64,000 nucleotides of DNA from Bradysia coprophila (lineage: Eukaryota > Arthropoda > Insecta > Diptera > Sciaridae). A model generated the notes under the pieces. It ran no database searches. It was given only the letters and a program-made list of their open reading frames with translations, and had not been told where the DNA came from. Position 1 is the stretch's first letter. Every line of letters starts with the position of its first letter. Below, piece by piece: positions 10,529-19,760 of the stretch. Made by a program: the position numbers and the translations under genes. Where the stretch lies: positions 1,402,190 to 1,466,189 of the forward strand of contig NW_023503584.1 of assembly GCF_014529535.1 (NCBI RefSeq). The letters are read 5' to 3'.

Positions 10529-11308
10529 TTCCCAAACATTACCACAACAAGCTGGAACATGCAGTCTCGTAGTTACCAATTGAAATAATTTTGGCAATGT
10601 TTTCTTTCTTGGTTTCCAGTACTTGGTGATTATGTCGAACTCAGATTCGAACGAAGCACTCGAAGTTGGTGGAAAGTTGATGTATTTGGAAACCTCATCT
10701 TCTTTTTGTAAATCGGAATCGTTACTTTCGAATCTCGTAAATCGACGTTTTTGTGTTTCACTATCAGGTTTCTTGTGCTTCTTGGCATCATTTTTGTTAC
10801 CTTCATACAGAGAAAATCGCCCTTTTTTAGGATCCGGGCCTGATGTAGCTTGTTCAAACAATTCATCGTCTAACACAATTTCTTCTAACAAACGTCCAAC
10901 TTCTTTAATGACTTCGGTCTTTTCGGTTTCGCTAAGCATTTTCAAATACTTGTACCGAGGGGCAAGGAAACAGTCAATCTTGTTTGCCATTGTTGGTCGA
11001 AATTTGTAATCAAATTGGGTGTCAATTGCTATCATCAGTGCTTTGATTTCAGACGAGTAATTGCCATGAGTTCGTAAGTGTTCTTTTAAATACGTCCACC
11101 ATAAAAGCACTTTGTTTGCAGTGGTATGTGTTGTCGCTGAAAGTTCGTTAATTGCTTCAACAAATGGCTCCAAAAATGACTTTAGCTCCTCCGCTCTTCG
11201 CTTATTTAGAACCAATTTGCTCTTATTCTCATTCTTGAGAGCAATAACAATGTCGTCGTACCGGTCGATGATTGAATGCAACATTGCAACTTTCGACTTC
11301 CAATTTCC

Positions 11309-11314
11309 TACGTC
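11309..11314. repeat. Polinton-type target-site duplication, left
   Basis: TACGTC directly before the AGTAGAGG terminus at 11315, repeated at 20703-20708 directly after the CCTCTACT terminus. A six-base duplication with AG...CT ends matches Polinton/Maverick integration. Confidence 0.9.
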
Positions 11315-11374
11315 AGTAGAGGAGGAGACACTTCTCGTACACTTTTTTCTTTATTTTCCCACGATAGAAATGTA

Positions 11375-12256
11375 CACGTGTATGTAATAAAATGTTCACG
11401 TGTCGGTTATACACGGTCTTATGAATAAAATGTGCACGTGCCCATCAAAAGCCACGGCACGTGTCTTATCAATAAAATGTTCACGTGGCGAATAATACAC
11501 GTGCGTGACACGTGTCAATGCAAAATTTTTGCACTATGACTTCTATAAATGTCCACATGACCATCAAAAGCCACGGCCAGGTGTCTTATCAATAAAATGT
11601 TCACGTGTCGAATTATACACGTGCGTGACACGTGTCAATGCAAAATTTTCGCACTTAGACGTTTTGTTCAGTACAAAAAGAGGGTTAAATGCTCTATTTT
11701 GATTGGGTGAAGAACCGATTGCAGCTGTCAGCTGTCAATTCATACCTCCAGACCATCTAGTCTTTTTTTCAACTTAAAAGGGATATTATGCCATTTTTAA
11801 ACAACTTTTTCTATTTTTTTCCTACGCTAGAAATATGTTTTATGAATAGTGTTCACGTGACCAACAAAAACCACCGCACGTGGCGAATTATGTGTGTGTG
11901 TGTGACACGTGTTAATGCAACGGTTTTATTGAATTAACGGCTTTATTGAATTAACGGTTTTATTGAATGTTCTCTAGCATATTGATTGAGTCAGTAAAAG
12001 TGACCTCGTTATCGTCATTTATTGAACCTCAATCAGATTTTTCTCATCGAAAATCAAAACATTTATTTGACCCCATTCATTCTCGCATGTAAAAAAAATT
12101 AATGTCCTAGCGTCCATACATAAATACTACTTCTTCCATTCACCGAATTGCAGACTCATTATTGAAATGTCAAAAAATATGGTTGTTTATGACCTTGGAA
12201 CAATTCCTAATCAAAATAGCTATTTCCGTTTGTATCATACACGTGCGTGACACGTG
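11375..12256. repeat. Terminal CACGTG (E-box) array, left arm
   Basis: By hand count CACGTG occurs 15 times (starts 11375, 11397, 11435, 11458, 11482, 11498, 11509, 11602, 11618, 11629, 11854, 11878, 11906, 12240, 12251). A 120-bp direct repeat covers 11461-11540 and 11581-11660. CACGTG is the canonical target of bHLH-type factors; whether it acts in transcription or replication here is unknown. Confidence 0.8.
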
Positions 12257-12285
12257 TCAATGCAAAATTTTCGCACTTGGACGTT

Positions 12286-12800
12286 AGTATTGGATGAGGA
12301 GCAGGAGGAATGGATGTGGAGCAGGAGGAGTGGTTGAGGAGCAGGAAGAGTGGTTGAGGAGCAGGAGGAGCAGGAGGAGTGGATGAGGAGCAGGAGGAGT
12401 TAATGAGGAGCAGTAGGAGTGTATGAGGAGCAGGAGGAGTGGATGAGGAGCAGGAGGAGTTAATGAGGAGAAGGAAAAGTTAATGAGGAGTGGATGAGGA
12501 GCAGGAGGAGTGGATGAGGAGCAGGAGGAGTGGATGAGGAGCAAGAGAAGTAAATGAGGAGCAAAAGGAGTGGATGAGGAGCAAGAGGAGTGAATGAGGA
12601 GCAGGATGAGTGGATGAGGAGCAGGAGGAGTTAATGAGGAGTGGATGAGGAGCAGGAGAAGGAGCAGTAGGAGTTAATGAGGAGCAGGAGGAGTTAATGA
12701 GGAGTGAATGAGGAGCAGTAGGAGTGGATGAGGAACAGGAGGAGTAGATGAGGAGCAGGAGAAGTGGATGAGGAGTAGGAGGAGTTGGAGTGAATGACGA
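12286..12800. repeat. GAGGAG-type purine array, left arm
   Basis: Degenerate repeats of GAGGAGCAG, GGAGTGGATG and GTTAATGAG. Ser/Pro/Leu-rich open frames on the complementary strand are by-products of the repeat. Related GAGGAG units also sit at the palindrome centre. Confidence 0.9.
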
Positions 12801-12954
12801 GCACAAGCGGGTAGAGTATGACGAGAAACAGAAGAAATTTTATTAAATAAAATTATAGATTCCCAGGAAACTAAAAAAAAAACACAAGATTTATTTTTGA
12901 TACATTTATTTCCAGGCAGATTTGTACGGATTACAGTGAATAATTGAAAATAGT

Positions 12955-13422
12955 TTATTTCTTATGATATAAAACTAGGCCTGACTTGTACAGCTTCAAG
13001 TATAAGTTTTCTGCAATATCCATTTTTCCAGTCCACGGTTTGCCGCCGTCCAAGTCCCTTTTGACTTTTAAAATAACATTTACTGCTCTTGCTATCTCGC
13101 TCGTATCCATACGCACTGTACTTGTGGTTGATAGATCGTTGAATAAACTCATGAGAAATGGTACAGTGCATCCAATTTTTGGCAAGCGAATAACACGCGA
13201 CTTTTTAGTCACTTTGAGAGTAGACTCTAATCTTGTTTTCTTATCTACTTCAGCTGCAACTCGATCGGTGACGCTCGTTGTAGAAACACCTGTACTTTGT
13301 TTCTTATTTTTCATTATTGTTAAAATGAAGCGGATGCATGGACATTGAAGCTTTGTCTTTTTCATTTTATTTTTCACAAATGTTGATTTTACTTTCAAAA
13401 TTGGTTTTGGTTCTGAGTTCAT
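12955..13422 (-). CDS. Polinton minor-virion-like protein (155 aa), left-arm copy
   Basis: ATG at 13422, 155 residues, identical to 18595-19062. The basic N-terminal half has KKSRVIRLPKIGCTVPFLMSL (about 91-111), and the C-terminus reads ENLYLKLYKSGLVLYHKK. From memory, a RI-x-LPK start and a (G)LYLKPYKxGLGLYL-type end are shared by a small virion-associated protein of Polintons/adintoviruses, where the middle is usually Gly/Ala-rich and membrane-active. That glycine-rich stretch is not obvious here, so the match is partial. It is the last gene before the terminal arrays. Confidence 0.6.
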   Translation of the reverse strand: MNSEPKPILKVKSTFVKNKMKKTKLQCPCIRFILTIMKNKKQSTGVSTTSVTDRVAAEVDKKTRLESTLKVTKKSRVIRLPKIGCTVPFLMSLFNDLSTTSTVRMDTSEIARAVNVILKVKRDLDGGKPWTGKMDIAENLYLKLYKSGLVLYHKK

Positions 13423-13496
13423 ACTGAATGATTTTTACTTCTTTCCTAGTTAGCTGTTCGACTCAGTCTGGTGGAAAACGAATAAAACTGAACTTT

Positions 13497-13775
13497 TTAA
13501 CTCTCACTTGATTTTAATGCATAGCGCAAAATTGCTCGCACCTCGTCATACGTATAGTTTTCGCTATCTTCACTTTCATCGGAACTTTCGTTTGATTCCT
13601 CGTTTTCGCTTGTCTCGCTCTGTTCTTCAGTGTCACTTACTCCATCACTTTCACTGATGTTTTTCATTTCGTTTTTTTCACTATCTTCCTGATTTTTGTG
13701 CATGGTCTCCATATGTCGTCTCAAATTGTAACCAGTGGTGAAATTGCGCTGACAAATCGTGCAATGTGAATACAT
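13497..13775 (-). CDS. C2H2 zinc-finger acidic protein (92 aa), left-arm copy
   Basis: ATG at 13775; identical to 18242-18520. Residues 5-26 form one C2H2 finger (CTICQRNFTTGYNLRRHMETMH; C-x2-C-x12-H-x4-H). A Ser/Glu/Asp-rich acidic segment (about 31-73) follows, then YTYDEVRAILRYALKSS at the C-terminus. Small proteins with one finger and a final DEVRAI-type helix are known to me from Polinton/adintovirus genomes. Likely a nucleic-acid-binding regulator; the role is inferred. Confidence 0.7.
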   Translation of the reverse strand: MYSHCTICQRNFTTGYNLRRHMETMHKNQEDSEKNEMKNISESDGVSDTEEQSETSENEESNESSDESEDSENYTYDEVRAILRYALKSSES

Positions 13776-14026
13776 GCTTATTATATCTTAGCACTAGGAC
13801 CTCTCTCTTCAGTAGCAGAATTCTAACTGAATTCATACTATTTGTAACTATATTTTTATTTTTTTCATTGTCGCTCCTAACATATCTCATGATCGTTGTT
13901 CCTTTATTTGACACAAAGTCCACACACCATGTGGAATACGTGTGCATGGAGTAACAGCGATGGCTAAGACATTTTTACGTTCGACTTACGTTGAGTATAT
14001 TGCAATTCTTTTTTTGTACAACATAT

Positions 14027-14362
14027 TCATCTTGATTTTCGAAAAAGAAACTGTTCTTCTCCTGCTTTGATAATCGGTCGAAGTAAGGTTGGCAGAAATG
14101 CACCACCAGTTTGAATAATAATTTTCCTCGTTTGATTTAATCCATCACATCGGTTAAATCTTCTTAATATTTTTTTGAACTTCTTCAATTTTATTATTTC
14201 GCTCCTCTTTAACGGGATGTTTCCCTTCAGAGTATTGTAAATGCATTCGTCTATAGTTTTAATGAAATCTAGATCGCATTGTGAAATTATTTGCTGACGG
14301 AGTTTTGGCTTTGACGTTTGCACAAGTTTCAAGATAGGGAGATGCTTCTTTACGGATGCCAT
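14027..14362 (-). CDS. pX-like basic protein (111 aa), left-arm copy
   Basis: First in-frame ATG at 14362 (MASVKKHLP), 111 residues, identical to 17655-17990. The centre (DFIKTIDECIYNTLKGNIPL, then KLKKFKKILRRF) and the C-terminal IIIQTGGAFLPTLLRPII match the layout of the Polinton/adintovirus pX-type protein: an E-C-x-x-N-x-L-x-GN-x-PL core, a basic stretch, then QxGGFLP. In adenovirus the corresponding small basic core protein binds packaged DNA. A TATA box lies upstream. This is the clearest family assignment in the palindrome. Confidence 0.75.
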   Translation of the reverse strand: MASVKKHLPILKLVQTSKPKLRQQIISQCDLDFIKTIDECIYNTLKGNIPLKRSEIIKLKKFKKILRRFNRCDGLNQTRKIIIQTGGAFLPTLLRPIIKAGEEQFLFRKSR

Positions 14363-14733
14363 TTTAAATTGTAACTGTGGGAATGTTATCAAAGGCGGTG
14401 TTTTTATAGGTATTTTTGATGACCTTGGAGAAAGGAGAAGGGGAGTATGGTTGATGACTTATATACGGATTTTCCGTTAGAAATCATTTTTAACGTGTTA
14501 CATCGTGTTTCTAGCGGTTTATAACGTTTTTGGGTATGAACTATTTTTATCGGTTGTCACAACTCCTTTTTTATGGATTTTTTGTAGGTCTCGATTCGTT
14601 TGAAATACGTATTTAAATTATCAATACAGAGTTGCTGTATATTGTGCGGATACTTGTCGATTAATAAAAAAAGCTTTTTTTATTTCATTTAATCATTTTA
14701 TTTATCCAATTCTCCTTATTCCATACACTTGCA

Positions 14734-15450
14734 TTATACCAATGTTTTGATTAAAGTTGGACTTCTTTTTTCATAAATTTCAGCCACAATGTTGTTGATA
14801 AAAGTTACTGGACCGCGGCGATACGCTGTCAATGTACAATTACAATCGTACACCCCAAACTCATCAAAAACAAACATACAATCGTATGGACAATGTTCTA
14901 TGTTTTCTATATCCTTATATTTGGACATATCATAGAAATTTTCGAGTTTTTCGCACAGTTTAGGATTAGCTGAATGTAAAATGTCCAAAAGCTGTTCCAT
15001 CACTACTTTCAAGTCCATTCGTCTCCAGTTATGTTTGAAATTGGTTGTTACTTCCTCGTACGAACAAAATGATTGTACTTGCTCTACAATACACGGAACT
15101 GGATAATATGCGTTGACGATTTCACAAGCAATCTCTCTTGGGTATACGAAAATAATACGTGTACAGTAACATCTGGAATTACCACGGCAGTCGTCAAAAT
15201 GACCGGCAATCGGCACACCATATTGCTTCGAATCAGAAAGAAAATCTCTCCATCTATCATTGATATCATCGTATTTCCTTCTGTACATTGACTTTTCACT
15301 CCGCTCCTCTAACGAATCTTCGAATTTTTTTAGTAGATTTTCAATAGTTGTTTCATAGTTTATTGTTCTCCAGTTTTTTTCAACATACTTTATTATTTCC
15401 ACACGTTCAACATCACCGAGCACTTCACTTATACACGTGATATTATCCAT
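14734..15450 (-). CDS. Unknown internally repeated Cys-rich protein (238 aa), left-arm copy
   Basis: First in-frame ATG at 15450 (MDNITCISEV), 238 residues, identical to 16567-17283. I do not recognise the family. The protein looks like two diverged repeats: a helix-rich block (KNWRTINYETTIENLLKKF about 25-43; HNWRRMDLKVVMEQLLDIL about 141-159) followed by a Cys/aromatic block (DDCRGNSRCYCTRIIFVY; HCPYDCMFVF...YDCNC). The paired cysteines may bind metal. It is the innermost gene, with TATA and CCAAT boxes upstream. Confidence 0.7.
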   Translation of the reverse strand: MDNITCISEVLGDVERVEIIKYVEKNWRTINYETTIENLLKKFEDSLEERSEKSMYRRKYDDINDRWRDFLSDSKQYGVPIAGHFDDCRGNSRCYCTRIIFVYPREIACEIVNAYYPVPCIVEQVQSFCSYEEVTTNFKHNWRRMDLKVVMEQLLDILHSANPKLCEKLENFYDMSKYKDIENIEHCPYDCMFVFDEFGVYDCNCTLTAYRRGPVTFINNIVAEIYEKRSPTLIKTLV

Positions 15451-15514
15451 TTTGGGAACTATTTTTCCATACCTACTTCTAATACTCAATAATCAGTAGC
15501 CTTAGAGTGCATCG

Positions 15515-15522
15515 TTTATATA
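15515..15522 (-). promoter_or_regulatory. TATA box, left 238-aa gene
   Basis: TATATAAA on the minus strand, 65 bases upstream of the ATG, with an inverted CCAAT (gattgg) about 35 bases further upstream. Mirror of 16495-16502. Confidence 0.6.
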
Positions 15523-15628
15523 CCGTGAAAATCCAGAAAGGAGAGTTGTTTCAACCAATCAAAATCGACCATCCACCCCTATTGTTACAAACAAAAGATC
15601 TAGTATGATTTAGACGAAATAAAATTTT

Positions 15629-15862
15629 ATGATAAAGTTCTCAATCACTCGAAAAAGCAATGGTCATATCACTTTATTCATTTTTACGACAGAAAAACTT
15701 CACCCCTCTGCAATATTAAAATTAAGATGTGTGAAGAAAGAGACCGGCACCCTCGATATTGATTTGAGATATATCGATCCGATATTGATTTTTCAATCAA
15801 GGGTGTATGTGTGTCAGCTTTATGGAATACAATACTCGATGTATGACAGTGTTACTAGATGA
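15629..15862 (+). CDS. Small hypothetical frame (77 aa), mirrored pair
   Basis: ATG at 15629, reading towards the palindrome centre, opposite to the four other genes of the arm; identical frame at 16155-16388 on the minus strand. No domain seen. Possibly the edge of a gene lost at the turnaround, or chance. Confidence 0.25.
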   Translation: MIKFSITRKSNGHITLFIFTTEKLHPSAILKLRCVKKETGTLDIDLRYIDPILIFQSRVYVCQLYGIQYSMYDSVTR

Positions 15863-15924
15863 TTAAAGTAATTTCGTTACTAATGTTGCTCAGTATAATT
15901 TATTATTCGGTGAGTCCAATAGTA

Positions 15925-16090
15925 TGAGATGAGTATTTGGAGGAGTATTTGGAGGAGTATTTGGAGGAGCATGAAGAGTATTTGCAGGAGCAGGAGGAGT
16001 ATCTTTTTTGTATATTGTACCTACTCGTACTCCTCCTGCTCCTGCAAATACTCTTCATGCTCCTCCAAATACTCCTCCAAATACTCATCT
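15925..16090. repeat. Palindrome centre with GAGTATTTGGAG repeats
   Basis: The 12-bp unit GAGTATTTGGAG occurs three times on the left and twice on the right of the centre, flanking GCAGGAGCAGGAGGAGT. The unpaired turnaround is 16002-16027. Relatedness to the arm GAGGAG arrays suggests template switching between purine repeats. Confidence 0.75.
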
Positions 16091-16154
16091 CATACTATTG
16101 GACTCACCGAATAATAAATTATACTGAGCAACATTAGTAACGAAATTACTTTAA

Positions 16155-16388
16155 TCATCTAGTAACACTGTCATACATCGAGTATTGTATTCCATAAAGC
16201 TGACACACATACACCCTTGATTGAAAAATCAATATCGGATCGATATATCTCAAATCAATATCGAGGGTGCCGGTCTCTTTCTTCACACATCTTAATTTTA
16301 ATATTGCAGAGGGGTGAAGTTTTTCTGTCGTAAAAATGAATAAAGTGATATGACCATTGCTTTTTCGAGTGATTGAGAACTTTATCAT
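16155..16388 (-). CDS. Small hypothetical frame (77 aa), mirror copy
   Basis: Mirror of 15629-15862; see that entry. No recognised domain. Confidence 0.25.
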   Translation of the reverse strand: MIKFSITRKSNGHITLFIFTTEKLHPSAILKLRCVKKETGTLDIDLRYIDPILIFQSRVYVCQLYGIQYSMYDSVTR

Positions 16389-16494
16389 AAAATTTTATTT
16401 CGTCTAAATCATACTAGATCTTTTGTTTGTAACAATAGGGGTGGATGGTCGATTTTGATTGGTTGAAACAACTCTCCTTTCTGGATTTTCACGG

Positions 16495-16502
16495 TATATA
16501 AA
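16495..16502 (+). promoter_or_regulatory. TATA box, right 238-aa gene
   Basis: TATATAAA, with inverted CCAAT (gattgg) at 16457-16462. The transcription start would fall near 16525 and the ATG at 16567. A three-codon upstream frame (ATG at 16547) precedes the gene. Confidence 0.6.
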
Positions 16503-16566
16503 CGATGCACTCTAAGGCTACTGATTATTGAGTATTAGAAGTAGGTATGGAAAAATAGTTCCCAAA

Positions 16567-17283
16567 ATGGATAATATCACGTGTATAAGTGAAGTGCTCG
16601 GTGATGTTGAACGTGTGGAAATAATAAAGTATGTTGAAAAAAACTGGAGAACAATAAACTATGAAACAACTATTGAAAATCTACTAAAAAAATTCGAAGA
16701 TTCGTTAGAGGAGCGGAGTGAAAAGTCAATGTACAGAAGGAAATACGATGATATCAATGATAGATGGAGAGATTTTCTTTCTGATTCGAAGCAATATGGT
16801 GTGCCGATTGCCGGTCATTTTGACGACTGCCGTGGTAATTCCAGATGTTACTGTACACGTATTATTTTCGTATACCCAAGAGAGATTGCTTGTGAAATCG
16901 TCAACGCATATTATCCAGTTCCGTGTATTGTAGAGCAAGTACAATCATTTTGTTCGTACGAGGAAGTAACAACCAATTTCAAACATAACTGGAGACGAAT
17001 GGACTTGAAAGTAGTGATGGAACAGCTTTTGGACATTTTACATTCAGCTAATCCTAAACTGTGCGAAAAACTCGAAAATTTCTATGATATGTCCAAATAT
17101 AAGGATATAGAAAACATAGAACATTGTCCATACGATTGTATGTTTGTTTTTGATGAGTTTGGGGTGTACGATTGTAATTGTACATTGACAGCGTATCGCC
17201 GCGGTCCAGTAACTTTTATCAACAACATTGTGGCTGAAATTTATGAAAAAAGAAGTCCAACTTTAATCAAAACATTGGTATAA
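16567..17283 (+). CDS. Unknown internally repeated Cys-rich protein (238 aa), right-arm copy
   Basis: Identical in sequence to the left copy 14734-15450 and in the mirrored position. Starts MDNITCISEV; two helix-rich plus Cys-rich repeats. The frame stays open 13 codons upstream of the ATG but has no earlier ATG. No function assigned. Confidence 0.7.
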   Translation: MDNITCISEVLGDVERVEIIKYVEKNWRTINYETTIENLLKKFEDSLEERSEKSMYRRKYDDINDRWRDFLSDSKQYGVPIAGHFDDCRGNSRCYCTRIIFVYPREIACEIVNAYYPVPCIVEQVQSFCSYEEVTTNFKHNWRRMDLKVVMEQLLDILHSANPKLCEKLENFYDMSKYKDIENIEHCPYDCMFVFDEFGVYDCNCTLTAYRRGPVTFINNIVAEIYEKRSPTLIKTLV

Positions 17284-17551
17284 TGCAAGTGTATGGAATA
17301 AGGAGAATTGGATAAATAAAATGATTAAATGAAATAAAAAAAGCTTTTTTTATTAATCGACAAGTATCCGCACAATATACCGCAACTCTGTATTGATAAT
17401 TTAAATACGTATTTCAAACGAATCGAGACCTACAAAAAATCCATAAAAAAGGAGTTGTGACAACCGATAAAAATAGTTCATACCCAAAAACGTTATAAAC
17501 CGCTAGAAACACGATGTAACACGTTAAAAATGATTTCTAACGGAAAATCCG

Positions 17552-17559
17552 TATATAAG
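17552..17559 (+). promoter_or_regulatory. TATA box upstream of the pX-like gene
   Basis: TATATAAG about 95 bases before the ATG at 17655; a second AT box (CTATAAAAA) lies at 17609-17617. Both recur mirrored in the left arm. Confidence 0.5.
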
Positions 17560-17654
17560 TCATCAACCATACTCCCCTTCTCCTTTCTCCAAGGTCATCA
17601 AAAATACCTATAAAAACACCGCCTTTGATAACATTCCCACAGTTACAATTTAAA

Positions 17655-17990
17655 ATGGCATCCGTAAAGAAGCATCTCCCTATCTTGAAACTTGTGCAAA
17701 CGTCAAAGCCAAAACTCCGTCAGCAAATAATTTCACAATGCGATCTAGATTTCATTAAAACTATAGACGAATGCATTTACAATACTCTGAAGGGAAACAT
17801 CCCGTTAAAGAGGAGCGAAATAATAAAATTGAAGAAGTTCAAAAAAATATTAAGAAGATTTAACCGATGTGATGGATTAAATCAAACGAGGAAAATTATT
17901 ATTCAAACTGGTGGTGCATTTCTGCCAACCTTACTTCGACCGATTATCAAAGCAGGAGAAGAACAGTTTCTTTTTCGAAAATCAAGATGA
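17655..17990 (+). CDS. pX-like basic protein (111 aa), right-arm copy
   Basis: Identical to 14027-14362. MASVKKHLP start; core DECIYNTLKGNIPL; basic helix KLKKFKKILRRF; C-terminal QTGGAFLP. The in-frame extension upstream lacks an ATG. Confidence 0.75.
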   Translation: MASVKKHLPILKLVQTSKPKLRQQIISQCDLDFIKTIDECIYNTLKGNIPLKRSEIIKLKKFKKILRRFNRCDGLNQTRKIIIQTGGAFLPTLLRPIIKAGEEQFLFRKSR

Positions 17991-18241
17991 ATATGTTGTA
18001 CAAAAAAAGAATTGCAATATACTCAACGTAAGTCGAACGTAAAAATGTCTTAGCCATCGCTGTTACTCCATGCACACGTATTCCACATGGTGTGTGGACT
18101 TTGTGTCAAATAAAGGAACAACGATCATGAGATATGTTAGGAGCGACAATGAAAAAAATAAAAATATAGTTACAAATAGTATGAATTCAGTTAGAATTCT
18201 GCTACTGAAGAGAGAGGTCCTAGTGCTAAGATATAATAAGC

Positions 18242-18520
18242 ATGTATTCACATTGCACGATTTGTCAGCGCAATTTCACCACTGGTTACAATTTGAGACG
18301 ACATATGGAGACCATGCACAAAAATCAGGAAGATAGTGAAAAAAACGAAATGAAAAACATCAGTGAAAGTGATGGAGTAAGTGACACTGAAGAACAGAGC
18401 GAGACAAGCGAAAACGAGGAATCAAACGAAAGTTCCGATGAAAGTGAAGATAGCGAAAACTATACGTATGACGAGGTGCGAGCAATTTTGCGCTATGCAT
18501 TAAAATCAAGTGAGAGTTAA
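18242..18520 (+). CDS. C2H2 zinc-finger acidic protein (92 aa), right-arm copy
   Basis: Identical to 13497-13775: one C2H2 finger (residues 5-26), acidic Ser/Glu segment, then a DEVRAILRYAL helix. Lies 251 bases after the pX-like gene and 74 bases before the virion-like gene, same strand. Confidence 0.7.
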   Translation: MYSHCTICQRNFTTGYNLRRHMETMHKNQEDSEKNEMKNISESDGVSDTEEQSETSENEESNESSDESEDSENYTYDEVRAILRYALKSSES

Positions 18521-18594
18521 AAAGTTCAGTTTTATTCGTTTTCCACCAGACTGAGTCGAACAGCTAACTAGGAAAGAAGTAAAAATCATTCAGT

Positions 18595-19062
18595 ATGAAC
18601 TCAGAACCAAAACCAATTTTGAAAGTAAAATCAACATTTGTGAAAAATAAAATGAAAAAGACAAAGCTTCAATGTCCATGCATCCGCTTCATTTTAACAA
18701 TAATGAAAAATAAGAAACAAAGTACAGGTGTTTCTACAACGAGCGTCACCGATCGAGTTGCAGCTGAAGTAGATAAGAAAACAAGATTAGAGTCTACTCT
18801 CAAAGTGACTAAAAAGTCGCGTGTTATTCGCTTGCCAAAAATTGGATGCACTGTACCATTTCTCATGAGTTTATTCAACGATCTATCAACCACAAGTACA
18901 GTGCGTATGGATACGAGCGAGATAGCAAGAGCAGTAAATGTTATTTTAAAAGTCAAAAGGGACTTGGACGGCGGCAAACCGTGGACTGGAAAAATGGATA
19001 TTGCAGAAAACTTATACTTGAAGCTGTACAAGTCAGGCCTAGTTTTATATCATAAGAAATAA
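18595..19062 (+). CDS. Polinton minor-virion-like protein (155 aa), right-arm copy
   Basis: Identical to 12955-13422. Basic N-terminus, RVIRLPKIG segment and LYLKLYKSGLVLY tail. Last gene before the purine array and the CACGTG terminal region. Confidence 0.6.
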   Translation: MNSEPKPILKVKSTFVKNKMKKTKLQCPCIRFILTIMKNKKQSTGVSTTSVTDRVAAEVDKKTRLESTLKVTKKSRVIRLPKIGCTVPFLMSLFNDLSTTSTVRMDTSEIARAVNVILKVKRDLDGGKPWTGKMDIAENLYLKLYKSGLVLYHKK

Positions 19063-19216
19063 ACTATTTTCAATTATTCACTGTAATCCGTACAAATCTG
19101 CCTGGAAATAAATGTATCAAAAATAAATCTTGTGTTTTTTTTTTAGTTTCCTGGGAATCTATAATTTTATTTAATAAAATTTCTTCTGTTTCTCGTCATA
19201 CTCTACCCGCTTGTGC

Positions 19217-19731
19217 TCGTCATTCACTCCAACTCCTCCTACTCCTCATCCACTTCTCCTGCTCCTCATCTACTCCTCCTGTTCCTCATCCACTCCTACT
19301 GCTCCTCATTCACTCCTCATTAACTCCTCCTGCTCCTCATTAACTCCTACTGCTCCTTCTCCTGCTCCTCATCCACTCCTCATTAACTCCTCCTGCTCCT
19401 CATCCACTCATCCTGCTCCTCATTCACTCCTCTTGCTCCTCATCCACTCCTTTTGCTCCTCATTTACTTCTCTTGCTCCTCATCCACTCCTCCTGCTCCT
19501 CATCCACTCCTCCTGCTCCTCATCCACTCCTCATTAACTTTTCCTTCTCCTCATTAACTCCTCCTGCTCCTCATCCACTCCTCCTGCTCCTCATACACTC
19601 CTACTGCTCCTCATTAACTCCTCCTGCTCCTCATCCACTCCTCCTGCTCCTCCTGCTCCTCAACCACTCTTCCTGCTCCTCAACCACTCCTCCTGCTCCT
19701 CATCCATTCCTCCTGCTCCTCATCCAATACT
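19217..19731. repeat. CTCCTC-type pyrimidine array, right arm
   Basis: Inverted copy of 12286-12800. The Ser/Pro/Leu-rich frames in it are repeat artefacts. Confidence 0.9.
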
Positions 19732-19760
19732 AACGTCCAAGTGCGAAAATTTTGCATTGA

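Larger units (their letters stand above)
10245..11314 (-). pseudogene. hAT transposase, C-terminal part (interrupted)
   Basis: Continuation of the transposase reading frame. It begins at the target duplication and reads DVGNWKSKVAMLHSIIDRY, the region that in hAT enzymes follows the catalytic RNase H-like core (D-x-TRWNS-type motif, here changed to GNWKS). A basic linker follows, then the dimerisation region (YWKPRKKTLPKLFQL...LHVPACC). After the 212-bp insertion (10317-10528) the frame resumes with AMKNNLNPDTINEILIVKDNF and a stop at 10245, the usual hAT C-terminal pattern. No usable start is present, so this half is not expected to make an active enzyme. Confidence 0.85.

Noticed and set aside
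12284..12806. Ser/Pro/Leu-rich open frames on the minus strand (and mirror at 19211-19733)
   Set aside because: They are read through the GAGGAG/CTCCTC array and only echo its repeat; no domain and no start context.
13681..13947. 88-codon minus-strand frame overlapping the zinc-finger gene (mirror 18070-18336)
   Set aside because: Overlaps a well-supported C2H2 gene in another frame and has no recognisable feature.
16528..16566. N-terminal extension of the 238-aa protein
   Set aside because: The extension begins at TTG; the first in-frame ATG is at 16567. The same reasoning moved the pX-like start to 17655.
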